64,000 nucleotides of DNA from Coix lacryma-jobi var. lacryma-jobi. Taxonomy: Eukaryota > Streptophyta > Magnoliopsida > Poales > Poaceae. Below the pieces are notes generated by a model. That model was given only the letters and a program-made list of their open reading frames with translations. It made no database searches and had not been told where the DNA came from. This document shows positions 1-13,515 of this stretch, in pieces. The DNA lies in NCBI GenBank assembly GCA_009763385.1, contig CM019831.1:85781845-85845844 (forward strand), written 5' to 3'. Position numbers and translations under genes: made by a program. How positions within the stretch are numbered: position 1 is the first letter of the stretch; each line of letters starts with the position of its first letter.

Positions 1-299
1 TCGGGAGGGCTGTTTTTCCCACTAATGCACCTGAAATCTTGCAGTTGATTTTTTTGCAATGAATGCACTCAATCATCTTCGTTTGAGCAAAAACTCATGT
101 TTGGTGGGTTTTTGGCACTTTCGTTTTCGGCGGAACGGTGCTGCAAAACTCGCTCAAGAGGGACATTTTTCCCACTAATGCACTGAAAAACACTGTAGTT
201 GAATTTTTCGCAACAGACGCACCCAATCATCTTCGTTTAACCCAAAACTCATGTTTGGTGGATTTTTGGCACTTTTATTTCCGACGGAACGGTGCCGCA

Positions 300-3200
300 A
301 AACTCGCATGGGTGGGCCGTTGTTCCCAATGATGCACCGAAAAATTCACAGTTGTATTTTTCACAACGGACGCACTCAATGATCTCCATTTGACCCAAAA
401 CTCATGTTTGGTGTGTTTTTGGCACTTTCATTTCCGTCGGAATAGTGCCGCAAAACTCGCGCCCGTGAGTCGTTTTCCCACTAATGCACCAAAAAACTCG
501 CGGTTTCATTTTTTGCAACGGACGCACCCAATCATCTCAGTCTGACTTAAAACTCATGTTTGGTGGGTTATTGCACTTTTGTTTTTGACGAAACGGTACT
601 GCAAAACTCACGCGAGATGGCCGTTTTTCCAACTGATGCACCGAAAAACTCGCAGTTCAAATTTTTGCAATGGACGCACCCAATCATCCCCGTTTGACCC
701 AAAACTCATGTTTGGTGGGTTTTTGGCACTTCCATTTCCGATGGAACGGTGCCGCAAAAATCGCACGAGAGGGCCGTTTTTCCCACTGATGCACCGAAAA
801 ACTCGCGGTTGAATTTTTCGCAATGGATGCACCCAATCATCTCGGTTTGTTTCAAAACTCATGTATGATGGGTTTTTTGCACTATGATTTTCGACAGAAC
901 GGTGCCGCAAAACTCACGCGGAAGTGTTGTTGTTCACAGTGACTCAAAGAAAAACTTGTACTTGAATTTTTTGCAACGGGCGCACCCAATCATCTCCATT
1001 TGACCCAAAACTCATGTTTGGTGTGTTTTTGGCACTTTCGTTTCCGTCGGAACAGTGCCGCAAAACTCGCGCCCGTGGGTCGTTTTCCCACTAATGCACC
1101 GAAAAACTCGCAGTTTCATTTTTTGCAATGGACGCACCGAATCATCTCAGTTTGACTTAAACCTCATGTTTGGTTGGTTATTTCACTTTTGTTTCCGACA
1201 AAACTGTACTGCAAAACTCACGCGAGATGGCCATTTTTCCCACTGATGCACCGAAAAACTCGCAGTTGAACTTTTCGCAACGGATGCACCCAATCTTCTC
1301 TGTTTGACCCAAAACTCATGTTTGGTGGGTTCTTGGCACTTCCATTTCCGATGGAACGGTGCGTCAAAAGTCGCATGAGAGGGCCATTTTTCCCACTGAT
1401 GCACCGAAAAACTCACGGTTGAATTTTTCGCAATGGATGCACCCAATCATCTCGGTTTGTTTCAAAACTCATGTTTGGTGGGTTTTTGGCACTATAATTT
1501 TCGGCAGAACGGTGCCGCAAAACTCACGCGGAAGTGTCGTTGTTCGCATTGACTCAAAGAAAAACTTGTACTTGAATTTTTCAGAACGGACGCACCCAAT
1601 CATCTCCATTTGACCCCAAACTCATGTTTGGTGGGTTTTTGGCACATTCATTTCTGATGGAACGGTGCCGCAAAACTAGCGTGGGAGGACCGTTTTTTCC
1701 ACTGATGTACCGAAAAAACACATAGTTGATTTTTTCACAACGGATGCACCCGATCACCTCTGTTTGACCCAAAACTTGTGTTTGGTGGGTTTTTGGCACT
1801 TTCATTTGTGACGGAACGGTGCTACAAAACTCTCTCGGGAGGGCCGTTTTTCCCACTGATGCACCGAAAAACTCACGGTTGAAATTTTCGCAATGCATGC
1901 ACCCAATCATCTCGGTTTGTTTCAAAACTCATGTATGGTGGGTTTTTGGCACTATGATTTTCGACAGAACGGCGCCGGAAAACTCACGCGGAAGTGTCCT
2001 TGTTCGCACTGACTCAAAGAAAAACTTGTACTTGAATTTTTTGCAATGGACGCACCTAATCATCTCCATTTGACCCCAAACTCATGTTTCGTGGGTTTTT
2101 GGCACATTCATTTCTGACGGAACGGTGCCGCAAAACTCGCATGGGAGGGCCGTTTTTTCTACTGATGTACCGAAAAAACACATATTTGATTTTTTCACAA
2201 CGGATGCACCTGATCACCTCTGTTTGACCCAAAACTCATGTTTGGTGGGGTTTTGGCACTTTCATTTCTGACGGAACAGTGCTACAAAACTCGCTCGAGA
2301 GGGCCGTTTTTCCAACTGATGCACCGAAAAAATCACAGTTGAAATTTTTGCAACGGACGCACCCAATCATCCCCGTTTGACCCAAAACTCATGTTTGGTG
2401 GGTTTTTGGCACTTCCATTTCCGATGGAACGGGGCCGCAAAAGTCGCACGAGAGGGCCGTTTTTAACACTGATGCACCGTAAAACACGCGGTTGAAATTT
2501 TCGCAATGGATGCACCCAATCATCTCGGTTTGTTTCAAAACTCATGTATGGTGGGTTTTTGGCACTATGATTTTCGACACAACGGTGCCCCAAAACTCAC
2601 GCGGAAGTGTCGTTGTTCGCACTGACTCAAAGAAAAACTTGTACTTGAATTTTTCACAACGGACGCACCCAATCATCTCTATTTGACCCCCAAACACATG
2701 TTTGGTGGGTTTTTGGCACATTCATTTCCGACGGAACGGTGCCGCGAAACTCGCGTGGGAGGGCCGTTTTTTCCACTGATGTACCGAAAAACACTTAGTT
2801 GATGTTTTCACAACGGATGCACCCGATCACCTCTGTTTGACCCAAAACTCAAGTTTGGTGGGTTTTTGGCACTTTCATTTCTGACGGAACGGTGCTACAA
2901 AACTCGCTCGAGAGGGCCGTTTTTCCCACTGATGCACCTCAAAACTTGCAGTTGATTTTTTTGCAATGAACGCACTCTATCATCTTCGTTTGAGCAAAAA
3001 CTCATGTTTGGTGGGTTTTTGGCACTTTCATTTTCGGCGGAACGGTGCTGCAAAACTCGCTCGGGAGGGCCGTTTTTCCCACTGATGCACCAAAAAACTC
3101 ACGGTTGAATTTTTCACAATGGATGCACCCAATCATCTCGGTTTGTTTCAAAACTCATGTTTGGTGGGTTTTTGGCACTATAATTTTCGGCAGAACGGTG

Positions 3201-4900
3201 CCGCAAAACTCACGCGGAAGTGTCGTTGATCGCATTGACTCAAAGAAAAACTTGTACTTGAATTTTTCAAAACGGACGCACCCAATCATCTCTATTTGAC
3301 CCCCAAACTCATGTTTGGTGGGTTTTTGGCACATTCATTTCCGACGGAACGGTGCCGCAAAACTCACGTAGGAGGGCCGTTTTTCCCACTGATGTACCGA
3401 AAAAACACATAGTTGATTTTTTCACAACGGATGTACCCGATCACCTCTATTTGACCCAAAACTCATGTTTGGTGGGTTTTTGGTACTTTCATTTCTGACG
3501 GAACGGTGCTACAAAACTCGCTCGGGAGGGCTGTTTTAACCACTGATGCACCTGAAAACTTGCAGTTTATTTTTTTGCACTGACCGCACTCAACCATCTT
3601 CGTTTGAGCAAAAACTCATGTTTGGTGGGTTATTGGCACTTTCGTTTTCGGCGGAACGGTGCTGCAAAACTCGCCCAGGAGGGACGTTTTTCCCACTGAT
3701 GCACCGAAAAACTCCACAGTTGAATTTTTTTGCAACGGACGCACCCAATCATCTTCGTTTAACCCAAAACTCATGTTTGGTGGATTTTTGGCACTTTTAT
3801 TTCTGACAGAACGGTGCCGCAAAACTCGCATGGGTGGGCCGTTGTTCCCAATGTTGCACCAAAAAATTAACAGTTGTATTTTTCACAACGGACGCACTCA
3901 ATGATCTCCGTTTGACCCAAAACTCATGTTTGGTGTGTTTTTGGCACTTTCATTTCCGTCGGAACAGTGCCGCAAAACTCGCGCCCGTGGGTCATTTTCC
4001 CACTAATGCACCGAAAAACTCGCAGTTTCATTTTTTGCAACGAACGCACCCAATCATCTCGGTTTGACTTAAAACTCATGTTTGGTTGGTTATTGCACTT
4101 TTGTTTGCGACGAAACGGTACTGCAAAACTCACGCGAGATGGCCGTTTTTCCATCTGATGCACCGAAAAACTCGTAGTTGAAATTTTTGCAACGGACGCA
4201 CCCAATCATCCCTGTTTGACCCAAAACTCATGTTTGGTGGGTTTTTGGCACTTCCATTTCCGATGGAACAGTGCCGCAAAAGTCGCACGAGAGGGCCGTT
4301 TTCCCACTGATGCACCGAAAAACTCGCGGTTGAAATTTTCGCAATGGATGCACCCAATCATCTCGTTTTTTTTCAAAACTCATGTATGGTGGGTTTTTGG
4401 CACTATGATTTTCGACAGAACGGTACCGCAAAACTCACGCGGAAGTGTCGTTGTTCGCACTGACTCAAAGAAAAACTTGTACTTGAATTTTTTGCAACGG
4501 ACGCAACCAATCATCTCCATTTGACCCCAAACTCATGTTTGGTGGGTTTTTGGCACATTCATTTCCGATGGAACGTTGCCGCAAAACTCGCGTGGGAGGG
4601 CCATTTTTTCCACTAATGTACCGAAAAAACACATAGTTGATTTTTTCACAACGGATGCACGTGATCACCTCTGTTTGACCCAAAACTCATGTTTGGTGGG
4701 TTTTTGGCACTTTCATTTCTGACGGAACGGTGCTACAAAACTCGCTCGGGAGGGCCGTTTTTCCCACCGATGCACCTGAAATCTTGCAGTTGGTTTTTTG
4801 CAATGAATGCACTCAATCATCTTCGTTTGAGCAAAAACTCATGTTTGGTGGGTTTTTGGCACTTTCATTTTCGGCGGAACGGTGCTGCAAAACTCGCTCG
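300..4900 (+). repeat. 4-monomer higher-order repeat (~611 bp) with a marker monomer
   Basis: A divergent monomer containing GCGGAAGTGTCGTTGTTCGC and GACTCAAAGAAAAACTTG recurs near 920, 1530, 1990, 2603, 3215 and 4441. The spacings are about 610, 460, 613, 612 and 1226 bp, that is 4, 3, 4, 4 and 8 monomers. This shows a four-monomer unit with one copy lacking a monomer and one interval where the marker is missing. I did not see the marker monomer elsewhere in the window. Unit boundaries are approximate. Confidence 0.75.
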
Positions 4901-7458
4901 GGAGGGCCGTTTTTTCCACTGATGCACCAAAAAACTCCGCAGTTGAATTTTTCGCAACGAACGCACCCAATCATCTTCGTTTGACCCAAAACTCGTGCTT
5001 GGTGGATTTTTGGCACTTTTATTTCCGACGGAACGGTGCCGCAAAACTCGCATGGTTGGGCCATTGTTCCCAATGATGCTCCGAAAAATTCACAGTTGTA
5101 TTTTTCGCAACAGACGCACTCAATCATCTCCGTTTGACCCAAAACTTAAGTTTAGTGGGTTTTTGGCACTTTCATTTCCGATGGAACGATGCCGCAAAAC
5201 TCGTGTAGGAGGGCCGTTTTTCCCAATGATGCACCAAAAAACTCGTAGTGGAATTTTTCGCAATGCATGCACCCAATGTTCTTCGTTTGATCCAAAAGTC
5301 ATGTTTGGTGGGTTTTTAGCACTTTCATTTTGAACGTTACAGTGCCGCAAAACTCGCGCAAGAGGGCCGTTTTTTCCACCAATGCACCGAAAAACTCGGA
5401 GATGATTTTTTCGCAACGGACGCACCCGATTATCTCCGTTTGACCCAAAGCTCATGTTTGGTGGGTTTTTAGCACGTTCATTTCCGATGGAACGGTGCCA
5501 CAAAACTCACGTGGGAGGGCTGTTTTTCCCACTGATGCACCAAAAAAACTCGTAGTTGAATTTTTCACAACGGATGCACCCGATCATCTCTGTTTGTCCC
5601 AAAACTATTGTTTGGTGGGTTTTTGGCACTTTCATTTTTGCAAGAACGGTGCCACAAAAGCCGCGTGGGAGGCCGTTTTTCCCTCTTATGCACCGAAAAA
5701 CACGCAATTGAATTTTTCACAACGGACGCACCCAATCATCTCCGTTTGACACAAAACTAATGTTTGGTGTGTTTTTGGCACTTTCATTTTCGACAGAACG
5801 GTGCTGCAAAACTTGCTCTTGAGTTTCATTTTTCCCACTAATGCACCGAAAAATCTCATTTGAATTTTTCGCAACGGATGCACCCAATCATCTCTGTTTG
5901 ACCCAAAACTCATGTCTGGTGGGTTTTTATCACTTTCTTTTCCGGTGTTATGGGGCAGCAAAACTCACGCGGGAGAGTCGTTTTTCCCACTAATGCACTG
6001 AAAAACTCACATTTGAATTTACGCAATAGTCGCATCCAATCATCTCCGTTTGACCCAAAACTCATGTTTGGTGTGGTTTTGGCACTTTCATTTTCAGCGG
6101 AACGGTGCTGTAAAACTTGCTCGGGAGGGCCGTTTTTTCCACTGATGTACCGAAAAATTCGGAGTTGAAATTTTCGCAACAGACGCACCCAATCATCTCT
6201 GTTTGACCCAAAACTCAAGTTTAGTGGATTTTTGGCACTTTCATTTCCGACGGAACGATGCCGCAAACTCGCGCGGGTGGGTCATTGTTTCCACTGATGC
6301 ACTAAAAAACTCGCAGTTGAATTTTTCGCAAAGGACGCACCCGATCATCTCAGTTTGACCCAAAACTCATGTTTGGTGGATTTTTGGCACTTTTATTTCT
6401 GACGGAACGGTGCCGCAAAACTCGCATGGGTGGGCCGTTGTTCCCAATGATGCACCGAAAAATTCACAGTTGTATTTTTCGCAACGGACGCACTCAATCA
6501 TCTCCGTTTGACCCAAAACTCAACTTTGGTGGTTTTTCGGCACTTTCATTTCTGGCGGAAAGATGCCGCAAAACTCGCGTAGGAGAGCCGTTTTTTCCAC
6601 TGATGCACCGAAAAACTCGCAGTTAAATTTTTCGCAATGGAGGAACCCAATGTTCTTCGTTTGATCCAAAAGTCATGTTTGGTGGGTTTTTAGCACATTC
6701 ATTTCGAACGTTACAGTGCCGCAAAACTCGCGCGGGAGGGCCGTTTTTTCCACCAATGCACCGAAAAATCGCAGATGATTTTTTCCCAACGGACGCACCC
6801 GATTATCTTCGTTTGATCCAAAGCTCATGTTTGGTGGGTTTTTAGCACTTTCATTTGTAATGGAACGGTCCCACAAAACTCACGTGGGAGAGCCGTTTTT
6901 TCCACTGATGCACCAAAAAAACTCGTAGTTGAATTTTTCACAACGGATGCACGCGATCATCTCTGTTTGACCCAAAACTCTTGTTTGGTGGGTTTTTGGC
7001 ACTTTCATTTTTGCTAGAACGGTACCGCAAAAGCCGCATGGGAGGCTGTTTTCCCTCTCATGCACCGAAAAACACACAATTGGATTTTTCACAATGGACG
7101 CACCCAATCATCTCTGTTTGACCCAAAACTCATGTTTGGTGTGTTTTTGGCACTTTCATTTCCGTCGGAACGGTGCCGCAAAACTCGCGCCGGTGGGCCG
7201 TTTTTCCCACTAACGCACCGAAAAACTCACAGTTTAATTTTTTGCAACGGACGCACCCAATCATCTCAGTTTGACCAAAAACTCATGTTTGGTGCGTTAT
7301 TGCAGTTTTGTTTCCGACGAAATGGTACTGCAAAACTCACGCGAGATGGCCGTTTTTTCCACTGATGTACCAAACTCGCAGTTGAACTTTTCGCAACGGA
7401 CGCACCTAATCATCTTTGTTTGACCAAAAGCTCATGTTTGGTGGTTTTTTGGCACTGC

Positions 7459-7510
7459 CATTTCCGATGGAACGGTGCTGCAAACATTTCCGATGGAACG
7501 GTGCTGCAAA
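7459..7510 (+). repeat. 26-bp tandem duplication inside one monomer
   Basis: A 26-bp stretch beginning CATTTCCGATGGAACGG occupies 7459-7484 and is repeated exactly at 7485-7510. It lengthens a single satellite monomer. It looks like replication slippage and was not amplified elsewhere in the window. Confidence 0.9.
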
Positions 7511-8332
7511 AGTTACACAAGAGGGCTGTTTTTCCCACTGATGCACCGAAAAATTCACGGTTGAATTTTTCGCAACGGACGCACCCAATCATCTCCATTT
7601 GATCAAAAACTCATGTTTGGTGGGTTTTTGGCACATTCATTTCCGACGGAACGGTGCTACAAAACTCGCTCGGGTGGGCCGTTTGTTTCCCACTGATGCA
7701 CCCGAAAACTCATAGTTGAATTTTTTGCAATGACCGCACTCAATCATCTTCGTTTGAGCAAAAACTCATGTTTGGTGGGTTGTTGGCACTTTCATTTTCG
7801 GCGGAACGGTGCTGCAAAACTCGCTCATGAGGGCCGTTTTCGCCACTGATGCACCGAAAAACTCCGCAGTTGAAATTTTCGCAACAGACGCACTCAATCA
7901 TCTTCGTTTGACCCAAAACTCATGTTTGGTGGATTTTTGGCACTTTTATTTGTGACGGAACGGTGCCGCAAAACTCGCACGGGTGGGCCGTTGTTCCCAA
8001 TGATGCACCGAAAAATTCACAGTTGTATTTTTCGCAATGGACGCACTCAATCATCTCCGTTTGACCCAAAACTCAACTTTGTTGGGTTTTTGGCACTTTC
8101 ATTTCCGACGGAACGATGCCGCAAAACTCGCGCAGGAGCGCCGTTTTTCCCACTGATGCAGCGAAAAACTCGCAGTTGAATTTTTGGCAATGGAGGAACC
8201 CAATGTTCTTCGTTTGATCCAAAAGTCATGTTTGGTGGGTTTTTAGCACATTAATTTCGAACGTTACAGTGCTGCAAAACTCGTGCGGGAGGGCCGTTTT
8301 TTCCACTAATGCACCGAAAAATCGCAGATGAT

Positions 8333-9921
8333 TTTTTCACAACGGACGCACCCGATTATCTCCGTTTGACCCAAAGCTCATGTTTCGTGGGTTTTTAGCA
8401 CTTTCATTTCTGATGGAACGGTGCCACAAAACTCACGTGGGAGGGCCGTTTTTTCCACTGATGCACCAAAAAAACTCGTAGTTGAATTTTTCACAACGGA
8501 TGCACCCGATCATCACTGTTTGAACTAAAACTCTTGTTTGGTGGGTTTTTGGCACTTTCATTTTTGCTAGAACGGTGCCGCAAAAGCCGCATGGGAGGCT
8601 GTTTTCCCTCCCATGCACCCAAAACACACAATTGGATTTTTCACAACGGACGCACCCAAAACTCATGTTTGGTGTGTTTTTGGCACTTTCATTTCCGTCG
8701 GAACGGTGCCGCAAAACTCGCGCCGGTGGGCCGTTTTTCCCACTAATGCACCGAAAAACTCGCAGTTTAATTTTTTCCAACGGACGCACCCAATCATCTA
8801 AGTTTGACCCAAAACTCATGTTTGGTGCGTTATTGCAGCTTTGTTTCCAACGAAACGGTACCGCAAAACTCTCGCGAGATGGCTGTTTTTCCCACTGATG
8901 CACCGAAAAACTCGCAGTTGAACTTTTTGCAACGGACGCACCTAATCATCTTCGTTTGACCCAAAGCTCATGTTTGGTGGGTTTCTGGCACTGCCATTTC
9001 CGATGGAACGGTGCTGCAAAAGTCGCTCAAGAGGGCTGTGTTTTCCCACTCATGCACCAAAAAACTCACGGTTGATTTTTTCGCAACGGACGCACCCAAT
9101 CATCTCCATTTGATACAAAACTCATGTTTGGTGGGTTTTTGACACTTTTATTTCCGTCGGAACGGTGCCGCCAAACTCGCATCGGTGGTCCGTTTTTCCC
9201 ACTAATGCACCAAAAAACTCGCAGTACAATTTTTTGCAACGGACGCACTCAATCATCTCAGTTTGACCAAAAACTCATGTTTGGTAGGTTATTGCACTTT
9301 TGTTTCCGACGAAACGGTGCTGCAAAACTCACGCGAGATGGCCGTTTTTCCCACTGATGCACTGAAAAAATCGCGGTTGAACTTTTCGCAACGGACACAC
9401 CCAATCATCTCCGTTTGACCCAAAATTCATGTTTGGTGGGTTTTTGGCACTTCCATTTTCGATGGAACGGTCCCGCAAAAGTCGAGCGAGAGGGCCATTT
9501 TCCCCACTGATGCACCAAAAAACTCGCGGTTGAATTTTTCACAACAAACTTACCCAATCATCTACGTTTGACCCAAAACTCATGTTTGGTGTGTTTTTGG
9601 CACTTTTATTTCCGTCAGAACGGGGCCGCAAAACTCGCACAGATGGGCCGTTTTTCCCACTAATGCACCGAAAAACTCACAGTTTAATTTTTTTGCAACG
9701 GACGCACCCAATCATCTCAGTTTGACTTAAAACTCATGTTTGGTCGGATATTGCACTTTTGTTTTCGACGAAACGGTGCTGCAAAACTCACGCGAGATGG
9801 CCGTTTTTCCCACTGATGCACTGAAAAAATCGCGGTTCAACTTTTTGCAACGGACACACCCAATCATCTCCGCTTGACCCAAAATTCATGTTTGGTGGGT
9901 TTTTGGCACTTCCATTTCCGA
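8333..9921 (+). repeat. First copy of a ~1.6-kb satellite segmental duplication
   Basis: This block matches 10606-12195 at a constant offset of about 2274 bp, or 15 monomers. Both copies share rare variants, including a loss of about 20 bp between two CCCAA repeats (here near 8655) that joins CGCACCCAAAACTC directly. Outside these limits the two flanks diverge to ordinary monomer-level similarity. Confidence 0.85.
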
Positions 9922-10605
9922 TGGAACGGTGCCGCAAAAGTCGCGCGACAGGGCCGTTTTCCCCACTGATGCACCGAAAAACTCGCGGTTGAATTTTTCA
10001 CAACGGACGCACCCAATCATCTCCGTTTGACCCAAAACTCATGTTTGGTGTGTTTTTGACACTTTTATTTCCGTTGGAACGGGGCCGCAATACTCGCGCT
10101 GGTGGGCCGTTTTTCCCACTAATGCACCGAAAAACTCACAGTTTATTTTTTTTGCAACGGACGCACCCAATCATCTCAGTTTGACTTAAAACTCATGTTT
10201 GGTGGGTTATTGCACTTTTGTTTCCGACGAAATGGTACTGCAAAACTCACGCGAGATGGCCGTTTTTCCCACTGATGCACCGAAAAACTCGCAGTTGAAC
10301 TTTTCGCAACGGACGCACCCAATCATATTCGTTTGACCCAAAATTCATGTTTGGTGGGTTTTTCGCACTTCCATTTCTGATGGAACGGTGCTGCAAAAGT
10401 CGCTCGGGAGGACCGTTTTTCCCACTGATGCACCGAAAAACTCGCAATTGAACTTTTCGCAACGGACGCACCCAATCATCTTCGTTTGAGCCAAAACTCA
10501 TGTTTGGTGGGTTTTTGGCACTGCCATTTCTGAAGGAACGGTGCCGCAAAAGTCACACAAGAGCGCTGTTTTTCCCACTGATGCACCGAAAAACTCACGG
10601 TTGAT

Positions 10606-12195
10606 TTTTTCACAACGGACGCACCCGATTATCTCCGTTTGACCCAAAGCTCATGTTTCGTGGGGTTTTAGCACTTTCATTTCTGATGGAACGGTGCCAC
10701 AAAACTCACGTGGGAGGGCCGTTTTTTTCACTGATGCACCAAAAAAACTCGTAGTTGAATTTTTCACAACGGATGCACCCGATCATTACTGTTTGAACCA
10801 AAACTCTTGTTTGGTGGGTTTTTGGCACTTTCATTTTTGCTAGAACGGTGCCGCAAAAGCCGCATGGGAGGCTGTTTTCCCTCCCATGCACCGAAAAACA
10901 CACAATTGGATTTTTCACAACGGACGCACCCAAAACTCATGTTTGGTGTGTTTTTGGCACTTTCATTTCCGTCGGAACGGTGCCGCAAAACTCGCGCCGG
11001 TGGGCCGTTTTTCCCACTAATGCACCGAAAAACTCGCAGTTTAATTTTTTCCAACGGACGCACCCAATCATCTAAGTTTGACCCAAAACTCATGTTTGGT
11101 GCGTTATTGCAGCTTTGTTTCCAACGAAACGGTACCGCAAAACTCTCACGAGATGGCTGTTTTTCCCACTGATGCACCGAAAAACTCGCAGTTGAACTTT
11201 TTGCAACGGACGCACCTAATCATCTTCGTTTGACCCAAAGCTCATGTTTGGTGGGTTTCTGGCACTGCCATTTCCGATGGAACGGTGCTGCAAAAGTCGC
11301 TCAAGAGGGCTGTGTTTTCCCACTCATGCACCAAAAAACTCACGGTTGATTTTTTCGCAACGGACGCACCCAATCATCTCCATTTGATACAAAACTCATG
11401 TTTGGTGGGTTTTTGACACTTTTATTTCCGTCGGAACGGTGCCGCCAAACTCGCATCGGTGGTCCGTTTTTCCCACTAATGCACCAAAAAACTCGCAGTA
11501 CAATTTTTTGCAACGGACGCACTCAATCATCTCAGTTTGACCAAAAACTCATGTTTGGTAGGTTATTGCACTTTTGTTTCCGACGAAACGGTGCTGCAAA
11601 ACTCACGCGAGATGGCCGTTTTTTCCACTGATGCACTGAAAAAATCGCGGTTGAACTTTTCGCAACGGACACACCCAATCATCTCCGTTTGACCCAAAAG
11701 TCATGTTTGGTGGGTTTTTGGCACTTCCATTTCCGATGGAACGGTCCCGCAAAAGTCGAGCGAGAGGGCCATTTTCCCCACTGATGCACCAAAAAACTCG
11801 CGGTTGAATTTTTCACAACAAACTTACCCAATCATCTACGTTTGACCCAAAACTCATGTTTGGTGTGTTTTTGGCACTTTTATTTCCGTCAGAACGGGGC
11901 CGCAAAACTCGCACAGATGGGCCGTTTTTCCCACTAATGCACCTAAAAACTCACAGTTTAATTTTTTTGCAACGGACGCACCCAATCATCTCAGTTTGAC
12001 TTAAAACTCATGTTTGGTCGGATATTGCACTTTTGTTTTCGACGAAACGGTGCTGCAAAACTCACGCGAGATGGCCGTTTTTCCCACTGATGCACTGAAA
12101 AAATCGCGGTTGAACTTTTTGCAACGGACACACCCAATCATCTCCGCTTGACCCAAAATTCATGTTTGGTGGGTTTTTGGCACTTCCATTTCTGA
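10606..12195 (+). repeat. Second copy of the ~1.6-kb satellite segmental duplication
   Basis: Near-identical to 8333-9921, with only scattered single-base differences. It carries the same internal deletion near 10930. The close identity indicates a recent duplication by unequal exchange within the array. Confidence 0.85.
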
Positions 12196-12450
12196 TGAAA
12201 CGGTGCCGCAAAAATCGCTCGGGAGGACCGTTTTTCCCCCTGATGCACCGAAAAACTCACAGTTGAACTTTTCGCAACGAACGCACCCAATCATCTTCGT
12301 TTGACCCAAAACTCATGTTTAATGGGTTTTTGGCACTGCCATTTCTGAAGGAACGGTGCCGCAAAAGTCGCACAAGAGGGCTGTTTTTCCCATTGATGCA
12401 CCGAAAAACTTACTGTTGAATTTTTTGCAACGGACGCACCCAATCATCTC

Positions 12451-12456
12451 GGTTGG
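12451..12456 (+). repeat. Shortened monomer lacking the conserved block (copy 1)
   Basis: ATCATCTCGGTTGGCTATAG replaces the normal path through TTTGACCCAAAACTCATG. About 23 bp between two GGT repeats are missing, leaving a monomer of about 129 bp. The same event is seen near 48405, 51896, 53858 and, inverted, 58115. Confidence 0.85.
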
Positions 12457-13515
12457 CTATAGCACTTTTGTTTCCGACGAAACGGTGGTGCAAAACTCAC
12501 GCGAGATCGCCGTTTTTGCCAGTGATGCACCGAAAAAATCACTGTTGAACTTTTCGCAACAGACGCACCCAATCACCTCCGTTTGACCCAAAACTCATGT
12601 TTGGTGGGTTTTTGGCACTTCCATTTCCGACGGAACGGTGCCCCAAAAGACGCGCGAGAGGGCTGTTTTTCCCACTGATGCACCGAAAAATTCGCGGTTG
12701 AATTTTTCACAATGGACGCACGCAATCATCTCCGTTTGACCCAAAACTCATGTTTGATGTGTTTTTGGCACTTTTATTTCCATCGGAACGGTGCCGCAAA
12801 ACTCGCATCGGTGGGCCGTTTTTCCCACTGATGCACCGAAAAACTGGCAGTTCAATTTTTTTGCAACGGAGGCACCCAAACATCTCTGTTTATCCCGAAA
12901 CTCATATTTGATGGGTTTTTGGCACTTTCAATTCCAACGGAACAGGGCCGCAAAACTCACGCGAGAGGGCCATTTTTTGGTACTGATGCACCGAAAAACT
13001 CGCCGTTGAATTTTTCACAATGGACGCACCCAATCATCTCAGTTTGACCTAGAACTCATGTTCGGTGGGTTTTTGGCACCTTCATTTCTGACGGAACGGT
13101 GCCACAAAACTAGCGCGAGAGGGCCGTTTTTCCCACTGATGCACTGAAAAACTCACAGTTGAATTTTTAGCAACAGACACACCCAATCATCTCCGTTTGA
13201 CCAAAAACACATGTTTGGTGTGTTTTTCGCACTTTTATTTCCATCGGAACGGTGCCGCAAAACTCGCGTCGGTGGGCCGCTTTTCCCACTGATGCACCGA
13301 AAAACTCTCAGTTCAATTTTTCGCAACGGACGCACCAAATCATCTCAGTTTGACCCGAAACTCATGTTTGGTGGGTTATTGGCACTTTTATTTCCGACGA
13401 AACGGTGCCGCAAAACTCATGCGAGATGGCCGTTTTTCCAACTGATGCACAAAAAACTCACGGATGAACTTTTCGCAACGGACGCACCCAATCATCTTCG
13501 TTTAACCCAAAACAC

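Noticed and set aside
3000..3200. CENP-B box-like sequence (TTTCGCAACGGACGC) in the monomers
   Set aside because: It lacks the required A and the CGGG core of the CENP-B box, so the resemblance is only partial.
8333..12195. CRISPR-like regular repeats
   Set aside because: Repeats are contiguous, about 152 bp long, with no unique spacers and no cas genes. This is eukaryotic satellite DNA.
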